DNA of 64,000 bases from Maribacter litopenaei (GCF_025244665.1 NZ_CP104205.1:2601001-2665000); one strand, 5' to 3'. Positions 22,788 to 33,680 are shown, counted from the stretch's first letter. Translations and numbers: made by a program. Notes: generated from the letters alone by a model not told the origin.

Positions 22788-24096
22788 TTAACCTCCGAAA
22801 TCGTCGAAACGAATATTTTCGTCGGGTATACCAAAATCCTCTCCCATTTTCTGAACCGCCTTGTTCATCAATGGAGGCCCACAGAAATATAATTCAATAT
22901 CCTCAGGGGCTTCATGTTTGCTGAGATAATTGTCGATTACACAATTATGTATAAATCCAACAAATCCATCACCTGGTGCATCAATATCCTCCTTCACTTT
23001 CCAATTGTCCTCTTCCAAAGGTTCAGACAAGGCCAAATAGAATTTAAAGTTAGGGAACTCTTTCTCTAATTCGTAAAAATGATTTAGGTAGAATAGTTCA
23101 CGCTTGGAGCGCCCACCGTACCAGTAACTAACTTTTCTATCGGTCTTCAAGGTCTTGAACAAATGGTACAGATGTGATCGCATTGGTGCCATTCCGGCCC
23201 CACCTCCTACATATAGCATCTCGGCATCCGACTCATTTATAAAGAATTCACCATAAGATCCTGAAATAATACAATCATCACCAGGTTTTAAATTAAAAAT
23301 ATAGGAAGATGCTACACCGGGATTTACATCCATCCATCCATTTTTAGATCTGTCCCATGGTGGCGTTGCAATACGCACATTCAACATAATCTCCCTTCCT
23401 TCTGCAGGGTAAGAAGCCATTGAATAAGCCCTTTCTACCGTTTCAGGATTCTTCATCACCAATGGCCATAAATTGAATTTATCCCACTCTGCTTGAAATT
23501 TATCCGGAGTTTCATGTTCCTCGGGATGCGCAGTAATATCGATGTCTGAATATTTGACTTCACATTCAGGAATTTCAATCTGAATGTATCCTCCTGCCTT
23601 ATAGCCCATATCCTCAGGTATCTCTACCACAAATTCCTTAATAAAGGAAGCCACGTTGTAGTTTCTAACAACTTTCGCATTCCACTTTTTGATACCAAAA
23701 ACCTCCTCAGGTATCGTAATTTCCATATCCTGCTTTACCTTGACCTGGCAAGCCAAACGGGCTCCTTGGTTCAGTTCCTTTTTGGAAAAGTGTGGAGTCT
23801 CCGTAGGTAATGCCTCTCCCCCACCGAGACAATACATGACACTCACATTGAATACATGTTCCACCTCCCCCACATGCGGAAGGCAAGAAAATTTTTTGAT
23901 TTCCCAAGGTTGATAAAAGTGAGCTTCCTGAACCTACTTCGACCTTTTTTTCCCCATTAATAGTAATGGTCACCGGACCGGAAGGTGATAATTTTTCCTT
24001 TGTGAACAGTAACAAAGCCACCAAAATCATTAAGAGAATTAAAAAGGCGACTACCGTAATCAATATAGTTCCACCTGTACTTGCAGCTAAAATCAT
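22788..24096 (-). CDS. nqrF: Na+-translocating NADH-quinone reductase subunit F
   Basis: NADH-oxidising subunit of the Na+ pump, 435 residues after repair. An N-terminal membrane helix ([20 protein letters not shown]) is followed by a 2Fe-2S ferredoxin domain with ligands in [14 protein letters not shown] and, after the break, LACQVKV. Then come the FAD domain ([12 protein letters not shown]) and NAD domain ([33 protein letters not shown]), ending in the typical [10 protein letters not shown]. The break is CCGAGA at 23824-23829 on the plus strand (CCGGA); repair restores [13 protein letters not shown]. It is the last gene of the nqrA-F run and is followed by a terminator. Confidence 0.96.
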
Positions 24097-24098
24097 GC

Positions 24099-24862
24099 TT
24101 ATTTTTTTACGTCGTTATAGGAGATTTCTTTCTCGTTAATCTCAGAATTATTTTCAGTTACCTCTTTTGCTGATGTTTCCGATTCTTCCACCTTAGGTAC
24201 CTCAATCTTTACTGTTTCCTGAGCCTCCTCAGCAGCTTCATCACCACCAGTCAACATACCTCCAAAACTTTGGAAACCAATTCCCATTAAACCGGTAATG
24301 ATAAAGGTAATACCCAATCCTCTTAATGGCGCTGGTACATTTGAGTATCTAATTTTTTCACGGATAGCAGCAATCGCCAAGATGGCCAAAAACCAACCGA
24401 TACCTGAACTTAACCCGTAATTAAAGGCCAATCCAAATGTTTCTATTTGCCTGGATTGCATAAATAGGAACTCCCCAAAATAGCGCAGTTTACAGCAATC
24501 AATGGCAAGAAAATACCTAGGGAATTATAAAGTGACGGCGAAAATTTTTCAACCACAATTTCTACCAACTGCACCATAGTAGCTATGGTTGCGATGAATA
24601 AAATAAAAGATAGAAAACTTAAGTTATAATCCGCATACTCGGGACCCAACCAGGCCGGAGCTCCATCTTGCAATAAGTATTTATCCAGTAGCCAGTTCAT
24701 AGGGACGGTCACGGCCAAGACGAATATTACGGCGGCACCCAAACCTACTGCCGTTGCCACTTTTTTAGATACTGCCAAATAGGAACACATCCCCGTAAAT
24801 ACGGCAAACACCATATTATCAATAAAAATGGATCTAAAAAATAATTCTATATGCTCTAACAT
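24099..24862 (-). CDS. nqrE: Na+-translocating NADH-quinone reductase subunit E
   Basis: Integral membrane subunit with six helices. Family blocks: IFIDNMVFAVFTGMCSYLAV with the conserved Cys that helps bind the intramembrane iron centre, NLSFLSFILFIA, and VNCAILG with the second Cys. The frame is lost at 24473-24476, where a run of C on the plus strand is one base short; repair gives NCAILGEFLFMQSRQ and continues into FNYGLSSGIGWFLAI. This is a homopolymer error, not a CCGGA site. The product (254 residues) carries an unusual acidic tail of ~50 residues (EEAQETVKIEVPKVEESE) beyond the normal end. Confidence 0.94.
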
Positions 24863-24884
24863 AATACGTTATTAAGTTATGTTC

Positions 24885-25532
24885 TTAATTTTCTTCTACC
24901 AAGGCCGGGTTTCCGGAACGCTGCACCCATATAATAATTCCAACCACAATCAAAGCCGCTGGTGGTATAATCATAAACCCATTGTTTTCATAGCCCGTTG
25001 AATACAATCCTGTCTTTTCTATAGGATCACCCAAAACAGGAATCCCGAATAAAGTACCTGAACCCAAAAGCTCCCTAAAAAAACCGACAATAACCAAAAT
25101 GATTCCATATCCCAGGGAGTTACCAATTCCATCTAAGAAAGACCGCCAAGGGCCATTTCCCAGTGCAAAGGCCTCAAAACGCCCCATGATAATACAGTTG
25201 GTAATAATAAGACCCACGAAAACCGCTAGCGTTTTACTCAATTCATACGCAAAGGCTTTTAGTACTTGATCCACTATAATTACTAAGGTAGCCACCACAA
25301 TCAACTGAACGATAATTCTAATTTTAGATGGAATGATATTTCGCATTAAGGAAATTACGACATTTCCCAAGCCCAACACGAACATTACGGAGACCGCCAT
25401 CACCACGGAAGCCTTTAGCTCCGCTGTAATCGCCAAAGCCGAACAAATACCCAAAACTTGAATAGTTATAGGATTGTTATCCGCTAGGGGATCTTTAATG
25501 AGGTTTGCGTCCTTTTTTGATAAAAGTGCCAT
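24885..25532 (-). CDS. nqrD: Na+-translocating NADH-quinone reductase subunit D
   Basis: Six-helix membrane subunit, 215 residues, homologous to NqrE in inverted topology. KDPLADNNPITIQVLGICSA carries the conserved N-terminal Cys region, and LIITNCIIMGRFEAFALGN holds the second Cys motif. Both cysteines of NqrD, with those of NqrE, bind the 2Fe-2S cluster inside the membrane. The frame is intact, with 1 base between it and nqrC and 22 to nqrE. Confidence 0.96.
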   Translation of the reverse strand: MALLSKKDANLIKDPLADNNPITIQVLGICSALAITAELKASVVMAVSVMFVLGLGNVVISLMRNIIPSKIRIIVQLIVVATLVIIVDQVLKAFAYELSKTLAVFVGLIITNCIIMGRFEAFALGNGPWRSFLDGIGNSLGYGIILVIVGFFRELLGSGTLFGIPVLGDPIEKTGLYSTGYENNGFMIIPPAALIVVGIIIWVQRSGNPALVEEN

Positions 25533-25533
25533 A

Positions 25534-26283
25534 TTAATTTGTTCTAATAGTTTTTAAATAATCTTTGTAAAGATTTACAGTTTCCTTGATCATTGCCGAA
25601 ACACCATTACCTGTAATTGTTGCCCCCGCCAACGCGTCCACTTCATTATCCTCTTTATCATTGTTCAGGGGATCGTTGTTCCCCTTCGCTACATTAATTC
25701 CCGCGTACCTGGTACCGTCCATTATGCTTTCTCCGGAAAAGTCATCCATAAAATAGCGCTGATTTATATTGGCTCCTAGACCTGGGGTCTCCCCCTTATG
25801 GTCAAAGAAAACACCTTGTACAATCATTTTGTCGTCCAAAGCGATATAACCCCGGATATCATCCCACAGCCCTTTACCGTACATTGGAATCACATAGAAC
25901 TTCTTTCCGTCCTTCTCTCCTATAAACAATGGTAATTCAGGTGTTTCACCTTTTTTTGCCAAGGCCAACTGCTTTTTCATGTCGATCAAATAGGCCTCCT
26001 TATTTTCGACAATTTCATCCCCCTTGATCACAATTTGCTCGGTGATGTATTGAGAGAACTCATCTTCAACAACATCAGTGGGTACAAAGTTTACACTTCC
26101 TTTGTCCTCATTCTCGTTCACTCCCATGGCATAAAGAATATTCTGTTGCTTTTCAAAGCGCATATTCTCATTGATTCTACCACTTAAGCCTGATGCCAAG
26201 AATGCCAAGATAGAACCCACTACGATGACCATGACCCCTGCAAAAATCACGGTATACACGTTTTTATCTGTATTGATTGCCAT
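25534..26283 (-). CDS. nqrC: Na+-translocating NADH-quinone reductase subunit C
   Basis: 249 residues: one N-terminal helix (YTVIFAGVMVIVVGSILAFL) and a periplasmic FMN-binding domain. The flavinylation site is the Thr in ALAGATITGNGV (about residue 222), in place of the more usual SGAT; ApbE, encoded at 21354, would add the FMN. GETPGLGANI is another family block. The frame is intact and starts 2 bases after the repaired nqrB stop. Confidence 0.95.
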   Translation of the reverse strand: MAINTDKNVYTVIFAGVMVIVVGSILAFLASGLSGRINENMRFEKQQNILYAMGVNENEDKGSVNFVPTDVVEDEFSQYITEQIVIKGDEIVENKEAYLIDMKKQLALAKKGETPELPLFIGEKDGKKFYVIPMYGKGLWDDIRGYIALDDKMIVQGVFFDHKGETPGLGANINQRYFMDDFSGESIMDGTRYAGINVAKGNNDPLNNDKEDNEVDALAGATITGNGVSAMIKETVNLYKDYLKTIRTN

Positions 26284-26285
26284 AA

Positions 26286-27548
26286 TTAAACCGTTTCTGC
26301 TTTTAGTTCCTCAGCCTTACCGTCCGAATCCTTGGGAAGCACGACTGCGTTTTTAAATCTCTTCATTCTTTTCTTGATATTTGCTTTCACCACATAATGG
26401 TCAATAGTCGGTGCAAAGACATTCATAAGTAGAATGGCCAAGAAAACCCCTTACGGATAGGCAGGATTGAAAACCCGGATCATGACCGAGATAAAACCTA
26501 TCAAAAATCCATAAATCCATTTTCCACGATTGGTCCGGGATCCCGTTACTGGGTCAGTGGCCATATAGACGATACCAAAAGCCAATCCCCCTACGATCAA
26601 ATGCTTCCAAAACTCGAAGCTCATCAAGCCATAGAATTTACTAGTTTCGGTAATCCAACCTAACTCAACAACTTGGTTGAAAATTAAACCCATCACCAAA
26701 GAACCGATTACGGCGCTCAACATTATCCTCCAACTGGCGATTTTACTAAAAATCAGAAATAGGCCGCCTATGAGAATCAAAAGGGTGGAAGTTTCCCCAA
26801 CGGATCCGGGAATAAAACCAAAGAACATATCGGAAACGGAATAGCTCACATCGGCATTTTGGGCCAAGGAACCTAAAATGGTCTCACCGGAAATCGCATC
26901 GGATCCTCCCGCTCTTTCCACGGCACCGTGTACCCATACCTTGTCACCACTCATCCAAGTAGGATAGGCAAAAAACAAGAAGGCGCGTATGGTAAGTGCA
27001 GGATTCAAAATATTCATCCCGGTACCACCAAATACTTCCTTACCAATGACAACACCAAAAACCACCGCGACCGCCAACATCCAAAGAGGAGTATCAACCG
27101 GTACAATCAAAGGAACCAACATTCCCGTCACTAGATATCCTTCCTCCACTTCGTGACCTTTGATGACAGCGAAAATAAATTCGACTATAAGACCTACACC
27201 ATAGGATACCACAACCAAAGGTAGCACCTTAATAATACCAATCCGTAAATTATCCCATGTTAGAAAGTTTTCGAAAAAGGACAAGGTCCTGGGAGTTCCA
27301 TTTGCAGCGTCAATAGCAGCATAATGCTGATAGCCGGCATTGAACATGGAGAATAATAGCACAGGTATTAGTGCCATTATCACAGTATTCATGGTCCTTT
27401 TTAGGTCATCGGCCGCTTTTACATGCGTACCACCATGGGTGGTTTCGTTTGGAGTAAACAAAAAAGTATGAAAGGCATTGAAGGCAGGTGCCATCTTTTT
27501 ACCTTGATACTTCAGTTTTATCTCATGCATTTTACTTTTTAAGCTCAT
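26286..27548 (-). CDS. nqrB: Na+-translocating NADH-quinone reductase subunit B
   Basis: Membrane subunit carrying covalent FMN and riboflavin, part of the Na+ path. 420 residues when the stop at 26451 is read through: that TAA sits in CCGTA (CCGGA expected, giving NPAYPEGVFLAI) and the same frame continues 55 residues to KAETV. Visible blocks: FTPNETTHGGTHVKAADDLK, FGVVIGKEVFGGTGMNILNP, the FMN-accepting Thr in AISGETILG, and GLAFGIVYMATDPVTGSRTN. Without the repair the last membrane helix would be lost. The repaired stop is 2 bases before nqrC, which supports the reading. Confidence 0.95.
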
Positions 27549-27551
27549 AAC

Positions 27552-28905
27552 TTATCCTATTTCTTTTTGCAACAAATCCAACCCATCACGAATTATTTTC
27601 TGATGTGGCTGTTTGGAAATGCATATAAATTCAGTTAAAGAAAAATCTTCAGGCGCCACTTCATATAGACCCAATTGCTCCATTTCATCCAAATCCTCCA
27701 CCATACAGGCTTTCAACAATTGCAAGGGGTAAATATCCATTGGAAAAACCTCCTCATATTGACCAGTAACCACAAACGCCCTATGCTCACCATTGGTGTT
27801 GGTAGTTAGGTCATATTTCTTTTTAGGTTGCACCCAAGAAAAAGTGAGTGCCCTTGTCGTAGAAACCTTATTGAAAACGGGTTTATTCCAACCGAAAAGT
27901 TCATAGTCATCACCTTCGGGTATAACACTTACCATATTGTTATAGAATCCAAGATATCCATCTCGGGGCACTTTTTGACCCTGTTAGAACATCTCCATTT
28001 ATCACCCTAAAGTTTTCCTCATTGACACCACTCGCATATAAAAATGTGGAAATTTCTGCTCCAATTTTGGTTATATAGTATTTGGGTGTTTTCACGCAAG
28101 AACCGGCCAAAGAGACTATTCTTTCAGCATTGAATTTGCCGGTCAATAAAAACTCCCCAATTACCACTAAGTCTTGTGGAGTAACCGTCCAAACCAATTC
28201 CCCTTTGTTAATAGGGTCAATCTTATTTATTTGCGTACCCACCAATCCAGCAGGATGCGGCCCGGAAATCTTATGAAGTTCTACACCTTTAAGACCTGAC
28301 AAAGGTGAGGTACTGGATTTTCCAACGGAAACATGAATTTTACCTGGAGTTAGCTTGCTTAAGGCAGATATGGCTGCCTGTAATTCCCCTTCCTTCCCTT
28401 TTAAGACATAGTCTAAATCCGCCGCCAAAGGCGCGGTGACGTATCCGGAAATGAAAATAGCTTTTGGAGTTGTTGCGGGGTTGGCAATTACATCATATGG
28501 GCGTTGTTTGATAAAAGGCCAACAACCGGATTTCAAAAAAGAGGCTTTTATATCTTGCCCCGATGCCTTTTCTAAATCCAATTTTTTATGCTCGACCACT
28601 TCTTGGGTCTTATCCGCCAATATCTTTAATTTGAGAATTCTTCTTCGTGCTCCTCTTTCAATTTCCACCAACTCCCCACTTACTGGAGAAACGAACAACA
28701 TTTCCTCATTACTCTTATTATAGAACAACGGTTCCCCAGCTTTTACCTCGGCCCCTTCCTTCAATAACATTTTTGGGGTTATTCCATGAAAATCATCAAG
28801 CTTAATGGTGTAAACATTACTTAGGATCGCTTTCGAAGTCGACAATTCGGCAGCTCCTACCAAATTGATATCCAGTCCTTTCTTAATTCGAATGTCTTTT
28901 GACAT
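27552..28905 (-). CDS. nqrA: Na+-translocating NADH-quinone reductase subunit A
   Basis: Peripheral, ubiquinone/menaquinone-interacting subunit, first gene of the operon. N-terminal block KDIRIKKGLDINLVGAAE, lipoyl-like region MLLKEGAEVKAGEPLFYNK, and GPHPAGLVGTQINKIDPINK. The break is CCGAGA at 27961-27966 (CCGGA on the minus strand); repair restores KSAPDGYLGFYNN. 1353 bases, 450 residues, the normal length. It is spaced 3 bases from nqrB, and 152 bases separate it from the divergent T9SS gene, so this gap should hold the operon promoter. Confidence 0.95.
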
Positions 28906-29057
28906 ATTATTGTAGACCTTAGGTTAACAAAATTTGCTGCGAATTTACTACTAAATGAAAAGTTTTCATAATAATTGTCCCATAATTTCGGCATTCCATC
29001 GATGTTAATTTTTTAGGCATCCTTTTTGTTTACCTTTAACCCAAAATTGATTGTTAA

Positions 29058-30305
29058 ATGCGATTATTCCTTAAACAAATCTTGATTGGCCTGCTTTGCT
29101 TACAAAGCATTGCCGCCCAAGTCCAAGAGGAAAAAAACCCACCGGAAAACATTAAATCCATTGTTTTTAGAGGACCTACGGACGATCAGTTTCCGGTAGT
29201 TCAGATCGGGGAAACCATTCATCTTGAATTTGACGATCTTTTGGCCAACGAGCAGGACTACTATTATAAAATTATTCACTGTGATTACGATTGGACACCT
29301 TCCAACCTACTAAAATCACAATATTTAGATGGCATAGATAACCAACGTATTATAAACTATGAGAATAGCTACACAACTCGGAGACCTATTCCAATTACCA
29401 ACTAAACATTCCAAATAATAATGTTCGTTTAAAAGTAACAGGTAACTATCTTCTTGAAATATACAATAGTAGTTATGAGCTCCAATTCTCCGTGAAGGTT
29501 CATCGTTTACAAGGACCTTGTTCGGGTTGGTGCAGAAGTAAAGAGATCAAGGGATTTTAACTTTTTAAACGAGAAACAAGTCGTTCAGTTTAGAATAAAT
29601 GCCGGTAATTTCAGATTGGTAAATCCCAAGCAGGAGGTGAAAGTCGCCATTATTCAAAACAATTTTTGGCACAATGCCATTTATGATATAAAGCCACAAT
29701 TTACCTTGGGGTCAGAACTGGTTTATAAATATGATCAAGAAACGGCATTTTTCGGGGGTAATGAATACTTATTATTCGATACTAGTGACCTTAGGGCCCC
29801 AAGTTCACAGATTGCCGTAATAGAAATTGGGGATCTATACAACCATTACCTTTTCAGCGATGACTTCAGGGCTAGCGAACCCTATACCTATTTCCCGGAT
29901 ATAAATGGCGACTATGTAATAAGAACACTGCAGGGTGATAATGCCTCAAGGGAGGCAGAGTACACAAAGGTACATTTTAGCTTACCCTATACAGAAACCC
30001 TAGGTTTAGATGATGTGTATATTTTTGGCAAATTCAACAATTATGCCCTAACGGAGGAAAATAAAATGGCCTACAATGAAAATAATGGAATGATGGAGGC
30101 CACATTGGTTCTAAAACAGGGTTTTTATAACTACAAATATGTTACCCAAAACGATGCGGGCGAAGTAAATTTGAACGCCGTTGGAGGTAATTTTCATTTT
30201 ACCGAAAACAATTATTTGATCTTAGTATATTACAGAAATTTTGGAGACCTTTACGATAGCATTATAGGAGTGGGCTCCACCAATTCCAGAACTATCAGCA
30301 ACTGA
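29058..30305 (+). CDS. Type IX secretion system plug protein (DUF5103)
   Basis: Exported protein (signal KQILIGLLCLQSIAAQ) of 415 residues after repair. It belongs to DUF5103, the family of the plug that closes the SprA translocon channel in Flavobacterium. Recognisable segments: IKSIVFRGPTDDQFPVVQIG, YYYKIIHCDYDWTPSNLLKS, and FWHNAIYDIKPQF. Breaks at 29378-29382 (TCGGA) and 29489-29495 (TCCGTGA) are both at TCCGGA; repair restores YTTPETYSNYQLN and FSGRFIVYKDLVRVG. The lost middle stretch (29406-29615) is coding. With PorT at 41434 it shows a T9SS that would export the type-B proteins at 9610 and 13644. Confidence 0.88.
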
Positions 30306-30333
30306 TTTGAGGGGCCCCAAAAGACAAAGTCCT

Positions 30334-31464
30334 ATGGAGACCAAACCAAGCGTTAACACAAAGGGAAGATACCAACTTAGATATAGAGGAGTAGCGTGTT
30401 TAAACTGTGGCCATCCTCTTGATATCAGTGACAAATACTGCCCAAACTGCTCTCAAGCGAACAGTACCAAAAAACTTACACTAAAAGATTTTTTCGAGGA
30501 GTTTTTCTCCAACATCATTTCTTACGATTCCAAGTTGCTAAGAACTCTTGCCGCACTCTTGTTACGGCCAGGAAAAATTACAAAAGAGTATATCTTGGGC
30601 AAAAGGATGTCTTATACGAACCCATTTAGGTTTCTTTTAAGTTTGGCTATTGTCTATTTTTTATTGATTGGTCTTTCCGGTGATTTTGAAAGACTCAACC
30701 GTTTTGGCTCTGAACCTAATAAACTACCAATAAATTTTGGCGGTTCCATGGTCGAGGAATTTGATTTTGGTGAAAACGAGGAGGACAAAAAAGAAGTGAT
30801 GGCCCAGTTGGACTCTTTAAACCTAAACGGACTTATATCCGAACGCATGAGAATTAGGGATTCTATAATCATGGAAAATCCCAAAAAACAGTTAGAGGCG
30901 GCCGATGAAAAATCCTTCTTGAATTCTTTTTTTAGAAAACAGGAAATTTTCTCTACTCTAATAGAAAAGGACACCTTCTTCGTTTTTGATGAGGCAAAGA
31001 CAAAATATAATTTGGAGGAAACTTGGCATAACAAACTTTCATTCAATACGGCACAAAGTTTGATCAGGGTAAAGAGACAACCAGGAGCATATTTGAGTTC
31101 TGTTTTTTCTAAACTTCCCTTTACTACATTTTTCTTTTTACCGGTGTTCTCGCTGTTCATTTGGTTGGTCTATATCAGAAAAAAGTACACTTATACCGAT
31201 CATTTAATCTTTAGTTTTCACAATCAATCATTGTTCTTTATATTGCTCATTATTAGCTATTTGATCGATACTATTTTTGGAATTGACACTAGTGCTATTT
31301 TTATCTTGATTTTTGCCGGCTACCTATATAAAGCCATGCGGAATTTTTACAGTCAAGGCAGATTTAAAACTATTGTTAAATATATTTTCCTCAATACAAT
31401 TTTCGTTATATTAGCTGGTATAGGAGCTGCACTATTGTTTGCAGGTAGTATGTTCACCTATTGA
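30334..31464 (+). CDS. DUF3667 zinc-ribbon membrane protein
   Basis: 376 residues from the ATG at 30334; the UUG frame opening at 30307 is less likely. A zinc ribbon near the N-terminus (CLNCGHPLDISDKYCPNC) is followed by the DUF3667 signature TLKDFFEEFFSNIISYDSKL and a first membrane helix (FRFLLSLAIVYFLLIGL). A charged periplasmic loop of ~120 residues and three to four further helices (FFFLPVFSLFIWLVYI, SLFFILLIISYLI, IFILIFAGYLY) complete it. Function unknown. It is closely packed with apaG (6 bases apart) on the same strand. Confidence 0.8.
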   Translation: METKPSVNTKGRYQLRYRGVACLNCGHPLDISDKYCPNCSQANSTKKLTLKDFFEEFFSNIISYDSKLLRTLAALLLRPGKITKEYILGKRMSYTNPFRFLLSLAIVYFLLIGLSGDFERLNRFGSEPNKLPINFGGSMVEEFDFGENEEDKKEVMAQLDSLNLNGLISERMRIRDSIIMENPKKQLEAADEKSFLNSFFRKQEIFSTLIEKDTFFVFDEAKTKYNLEETWHNKLSFNTAQSLIRVKRQPGAYLSSVFSKLPFTTFFFLPVFSLFIWLVYIRKKYTYTDHLIFSFHNQSLFFILLIISYLIDTIFGIDTSAIFILIFAGYLYKAMRNFYSQGRFKTIVKYIFLNTIFVILAGIGAALLFAGSMFTY

Positions 31465-31470
31465 GAGTTT

Positions 31471-31857
31471 ATGACAACACAAGTTACCAAAGGCATTAAG
31501 ATTTCAGTTAAAACAAATTTTGAAGGAACTTTCTTCAAAAACTATAAAATGCATTATGCTTTTGGATATACCATTACCATAGAGAACCGGAGCAAGGACT
31601 CGGTTCAACTTACCTCACGTCACTGGAGAATTTATGATTCCCTAAATGATGTTGAAACCTTGGATGGAGAAGGAGTAATCGGAAAAAAGCCCGTCATAAA
31701 GCCAGGTGAATCCCATACTTATAATTCGGGCTGTCTACTTACATCGCCTATAGGCGCCATGAAGGGACATTACAATATGATCAATTTTTCTTCCACCGAA
31801 AATTTCAGGGTCTATATTCCAACATTCAAGTTCAGTGCCCCATTTGCCCTAAACTAA
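31471..31857 (+). CDS. apaG: ApaG-family protein
   Basis: 128 residues, a single fibronectin-III-like ApaG domain: FAFGYTITIENRSK-type core (here HYAFGYTITIENRSKD), TSRHWRIYDSLNDVETLDGE, GVIGKKPVIKPGESHTY, GCLLTSPIGAMKGHY. It is the full normal length with an intact frame. ApaG has been linked to Co2+/Mg2+ efflux and to nucleoside polyphosphate binding, but its biochemical role is unsettled. It may share a transcript with the DUF3667 gene; pruA downstream appears to have its own promoter. Confidence 0.92.
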   Translation: MTTQVTKGIKISVKTNFEGTFFKNYKMHYAFGYTITIENRSKDSVQLTSRHWRIYDSLNDVETLDGEGVIGKKPVIKPGESHTYNSGCLLTSPIGAMKGHYNMINFSSTENFRVYIPTFKFSAPFALN

Positions 31858-31902
31858 GAAGGTTTTAACCTGAATTTAGTTTTTAGTGCAATACCCTTTT
31901 AG

Positions 31903-31910
31903 TACTTTTG
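31903..31910 (+). promoter_or_regulatory. -7 promoter element before pruA
   Basis: TACTTTTG (TAnnTTTG) 33 bases before the pruA start codon. A TTTT-rich stretch rather than TTG lies at the -33 position. Confidence 0.4.
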
Positions 31911-31942
31911 GTCAACTACTAATTTTAAAATAAAAATTGACC

Positions 31943-33571
31943 ATGGGTAAAGGATTTTTCCAAGTACCGGCTGCCATAAATGAGCCAATAAAAAGTTACG
32001 CACCAGGCACTCCTGAGCGCGACGAAGTCTTAAACCAATATAAATCTTTCTATAAAAGTACGATAGATGTACCTATGTACATTGGATCTAAAGAAATTCG
32101 TACAGGCAACACCAAACCAATGTCACCCCCGCATGACCATCAACATATCTTGGGGAACTACCATTTAGCTGAAAAAAAACATGTGGAAGAAGCAATTGAA
32201 AATTGTTTAGAGTCACGACAAGCCTGGGCCAACCTGACCTGGGAACAAAGAGCTGCGGTTTTTTTAAAGGCTGCCGAACTGATTGCCGGTCCCTATAGGG
32301 CAAAAATAAACGCTGCCACCATGCTGGCACAATCAAAAACAATTCATCAAGCAGAAATTGATTCCGCATGTGAACTTATAGACTTTCTAAGGTTCAATGT
32401 TGAATATATGTCGCAGATATACGATGAACAACCCTATTCTTCCGAAGGTATTTGGAATCGGGTTGAGTACAGGCCTTTGGAAGGTTTTGTCTATGCCATT
32501 ACACCATTCAATTTTACTGCCATTGCGGGAAACCTACCCGCAAGTGCGGCAATGATGGGAAATGTTGTGGTATGGAAACCTAGTGACAGCCAAATATATT
32601 CCGCCAAGGTAATCGTGGATGTCTTTAAGGAAGCTGGCTTGCCTGATGGGGTTATCAATGTGGTGTACGGTGACCCGGTAATGATTACCGAAACAGTTTT
32701 GGCGAGTCCAGATTTTTCTGGAATACATTTTACAGGATCTACCCATGTATTCAAAGAGCTTTGGAAGCAAATAGGGAACAATATACACACCTATAAAACG
32801 TACCCTAGGATCGTTGGAGAAACGGGAGGAAAAGATTTTATTATTGCCCATCCAACGGCCAAACCTCAACAAGTGGCTACGGCAATTACACGTGGTGCAT
32901 TTGAGTTTCAAGGTCAAAAGTGTAGTGCGGCATCAAGGGTATACCTACCCAAATCCACCTCAAAAGAAATTCTTGATTTGGTTAAAAAGGATGTTTCATC
33001 ATTCAACAAACCAGGTTCTCCTGAGGATATGGGTAATTTCATTACAGCCGTCATCCATGAAAGCTCATTTGATAAGTTGGCCAAATACATTGATGAGGCT
33101 AAAAATGATAAGGAAGCTGAAATCATTGTTGGTGGAGGTTATGACAAATCTAAAGGATATTTTGTTGAACCAACAGTAATTGTAACAACGGACCCACATT
33201 ATTCCACTATGGAGACGGAACTTTTTGGGCCAGTGGTCACTGTGTACGTGTATGATGACAAGGATTGGGCTAAAACCTTAGAACTGGTTGATAATACTTC
33301 GGAATATGCCCTTACCGGTGCGGTACTTTCCCAGGATCGATATGCCATAGACGAAGCCACAAAGGCATTGCAAAATTGCGCAGGAAACTTTTACATTAAC
33401 GATAAACCAACGGGTGCAGTCGTAGGTCAGCAGCCCTTTGGAGGTGCAAGAGCTTCAGGCACAAACGATAAAGCGGGCTCCGCACAAAATCTATTGAGAT
33501 GGGTATCCCCTCGTTTAATAAAAGAAACCTTTGTCACCCCGGAAGATTACAGATATCCCTTTTTAGGTTAA
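31943..33571 (+). CDS. pruA: 1-pyrroline-5-carboxylate / glutamate-semialdehyde dehydrogenase
   Basis: Second step of proline catabolism: oxidises glutamate semialdehyde to glutamate with NAD+. 542 residues from the ATG at 31943 (the upstream UUG is rejected). Aldehyde dehydrogenase landmarks: ITPFNFTAIAGNLPASAAMM, GSTHVFKELW nucleotide-binding region, catalytic Glu in VGETGGKDFI and nucleophilic Cys in FQGQKCSAASRVY. C-terminal QQPFGGARASGTNDKAG matches the P5CDH subfamily. The frame is intact although it contains one CCGGA site. Cytoplasmic. Confidence 0.95.
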   Translation: MGKGFFQVPAAINEPIKSYAPGTPERDEVLNQYKSFYKSTIDVPMYIGSKEIRTGNTKPMSPPHDHQHILGNYHLAEKKHVEEAIENCLESRQAWANLTWEQRAAVFLKAAELIAGPYRAKINAATMLAQSKTIHQAEIDSACELIDFLRFNVEYMSQIYDEQPYSSEGIWNRVEYRPLEGFVYAITPFNFTAIAGNLPASAAMMGNVVVWKPSDSQIYSAKVIVDVFKEAGLPDGVINVVYGDPVMITETVLASPDFSGIHFTGSTHVFKELWKQIGNNIHTYKTYPRIVGETGGKDFIIAHPTAKPQQVATAITRGAFEFQGQKCSAASRVYLPKSTSKEILDLVKKDVSSFNKPGSPEDMGNFITAVIHESSFDKLAKYIDEAKNDKEAEIIVGGGYDKSKGYFVEPTVIVTTDPHYSTMETELFGPVVTVYVYDDKDWAKTLELVDNTSEYALTGAVLSQDRYAIDEATKALQNCAGNFYINDKPTGAVVGQQPFGGARASGTNDKAGSAQNLLRWVSPRLIKETFVTPEDYRYPFLG

Positions 33572-33680
33572 GCGTTTGAAATTTAATCAAGTAGTAATTA
33601 ATTAAAAAAAGGATTTTGATTACATTTAGAGGTGCTTCGGAAAATCTGGAAGCACCTTTCAACTTATTAAAAACACCAAA

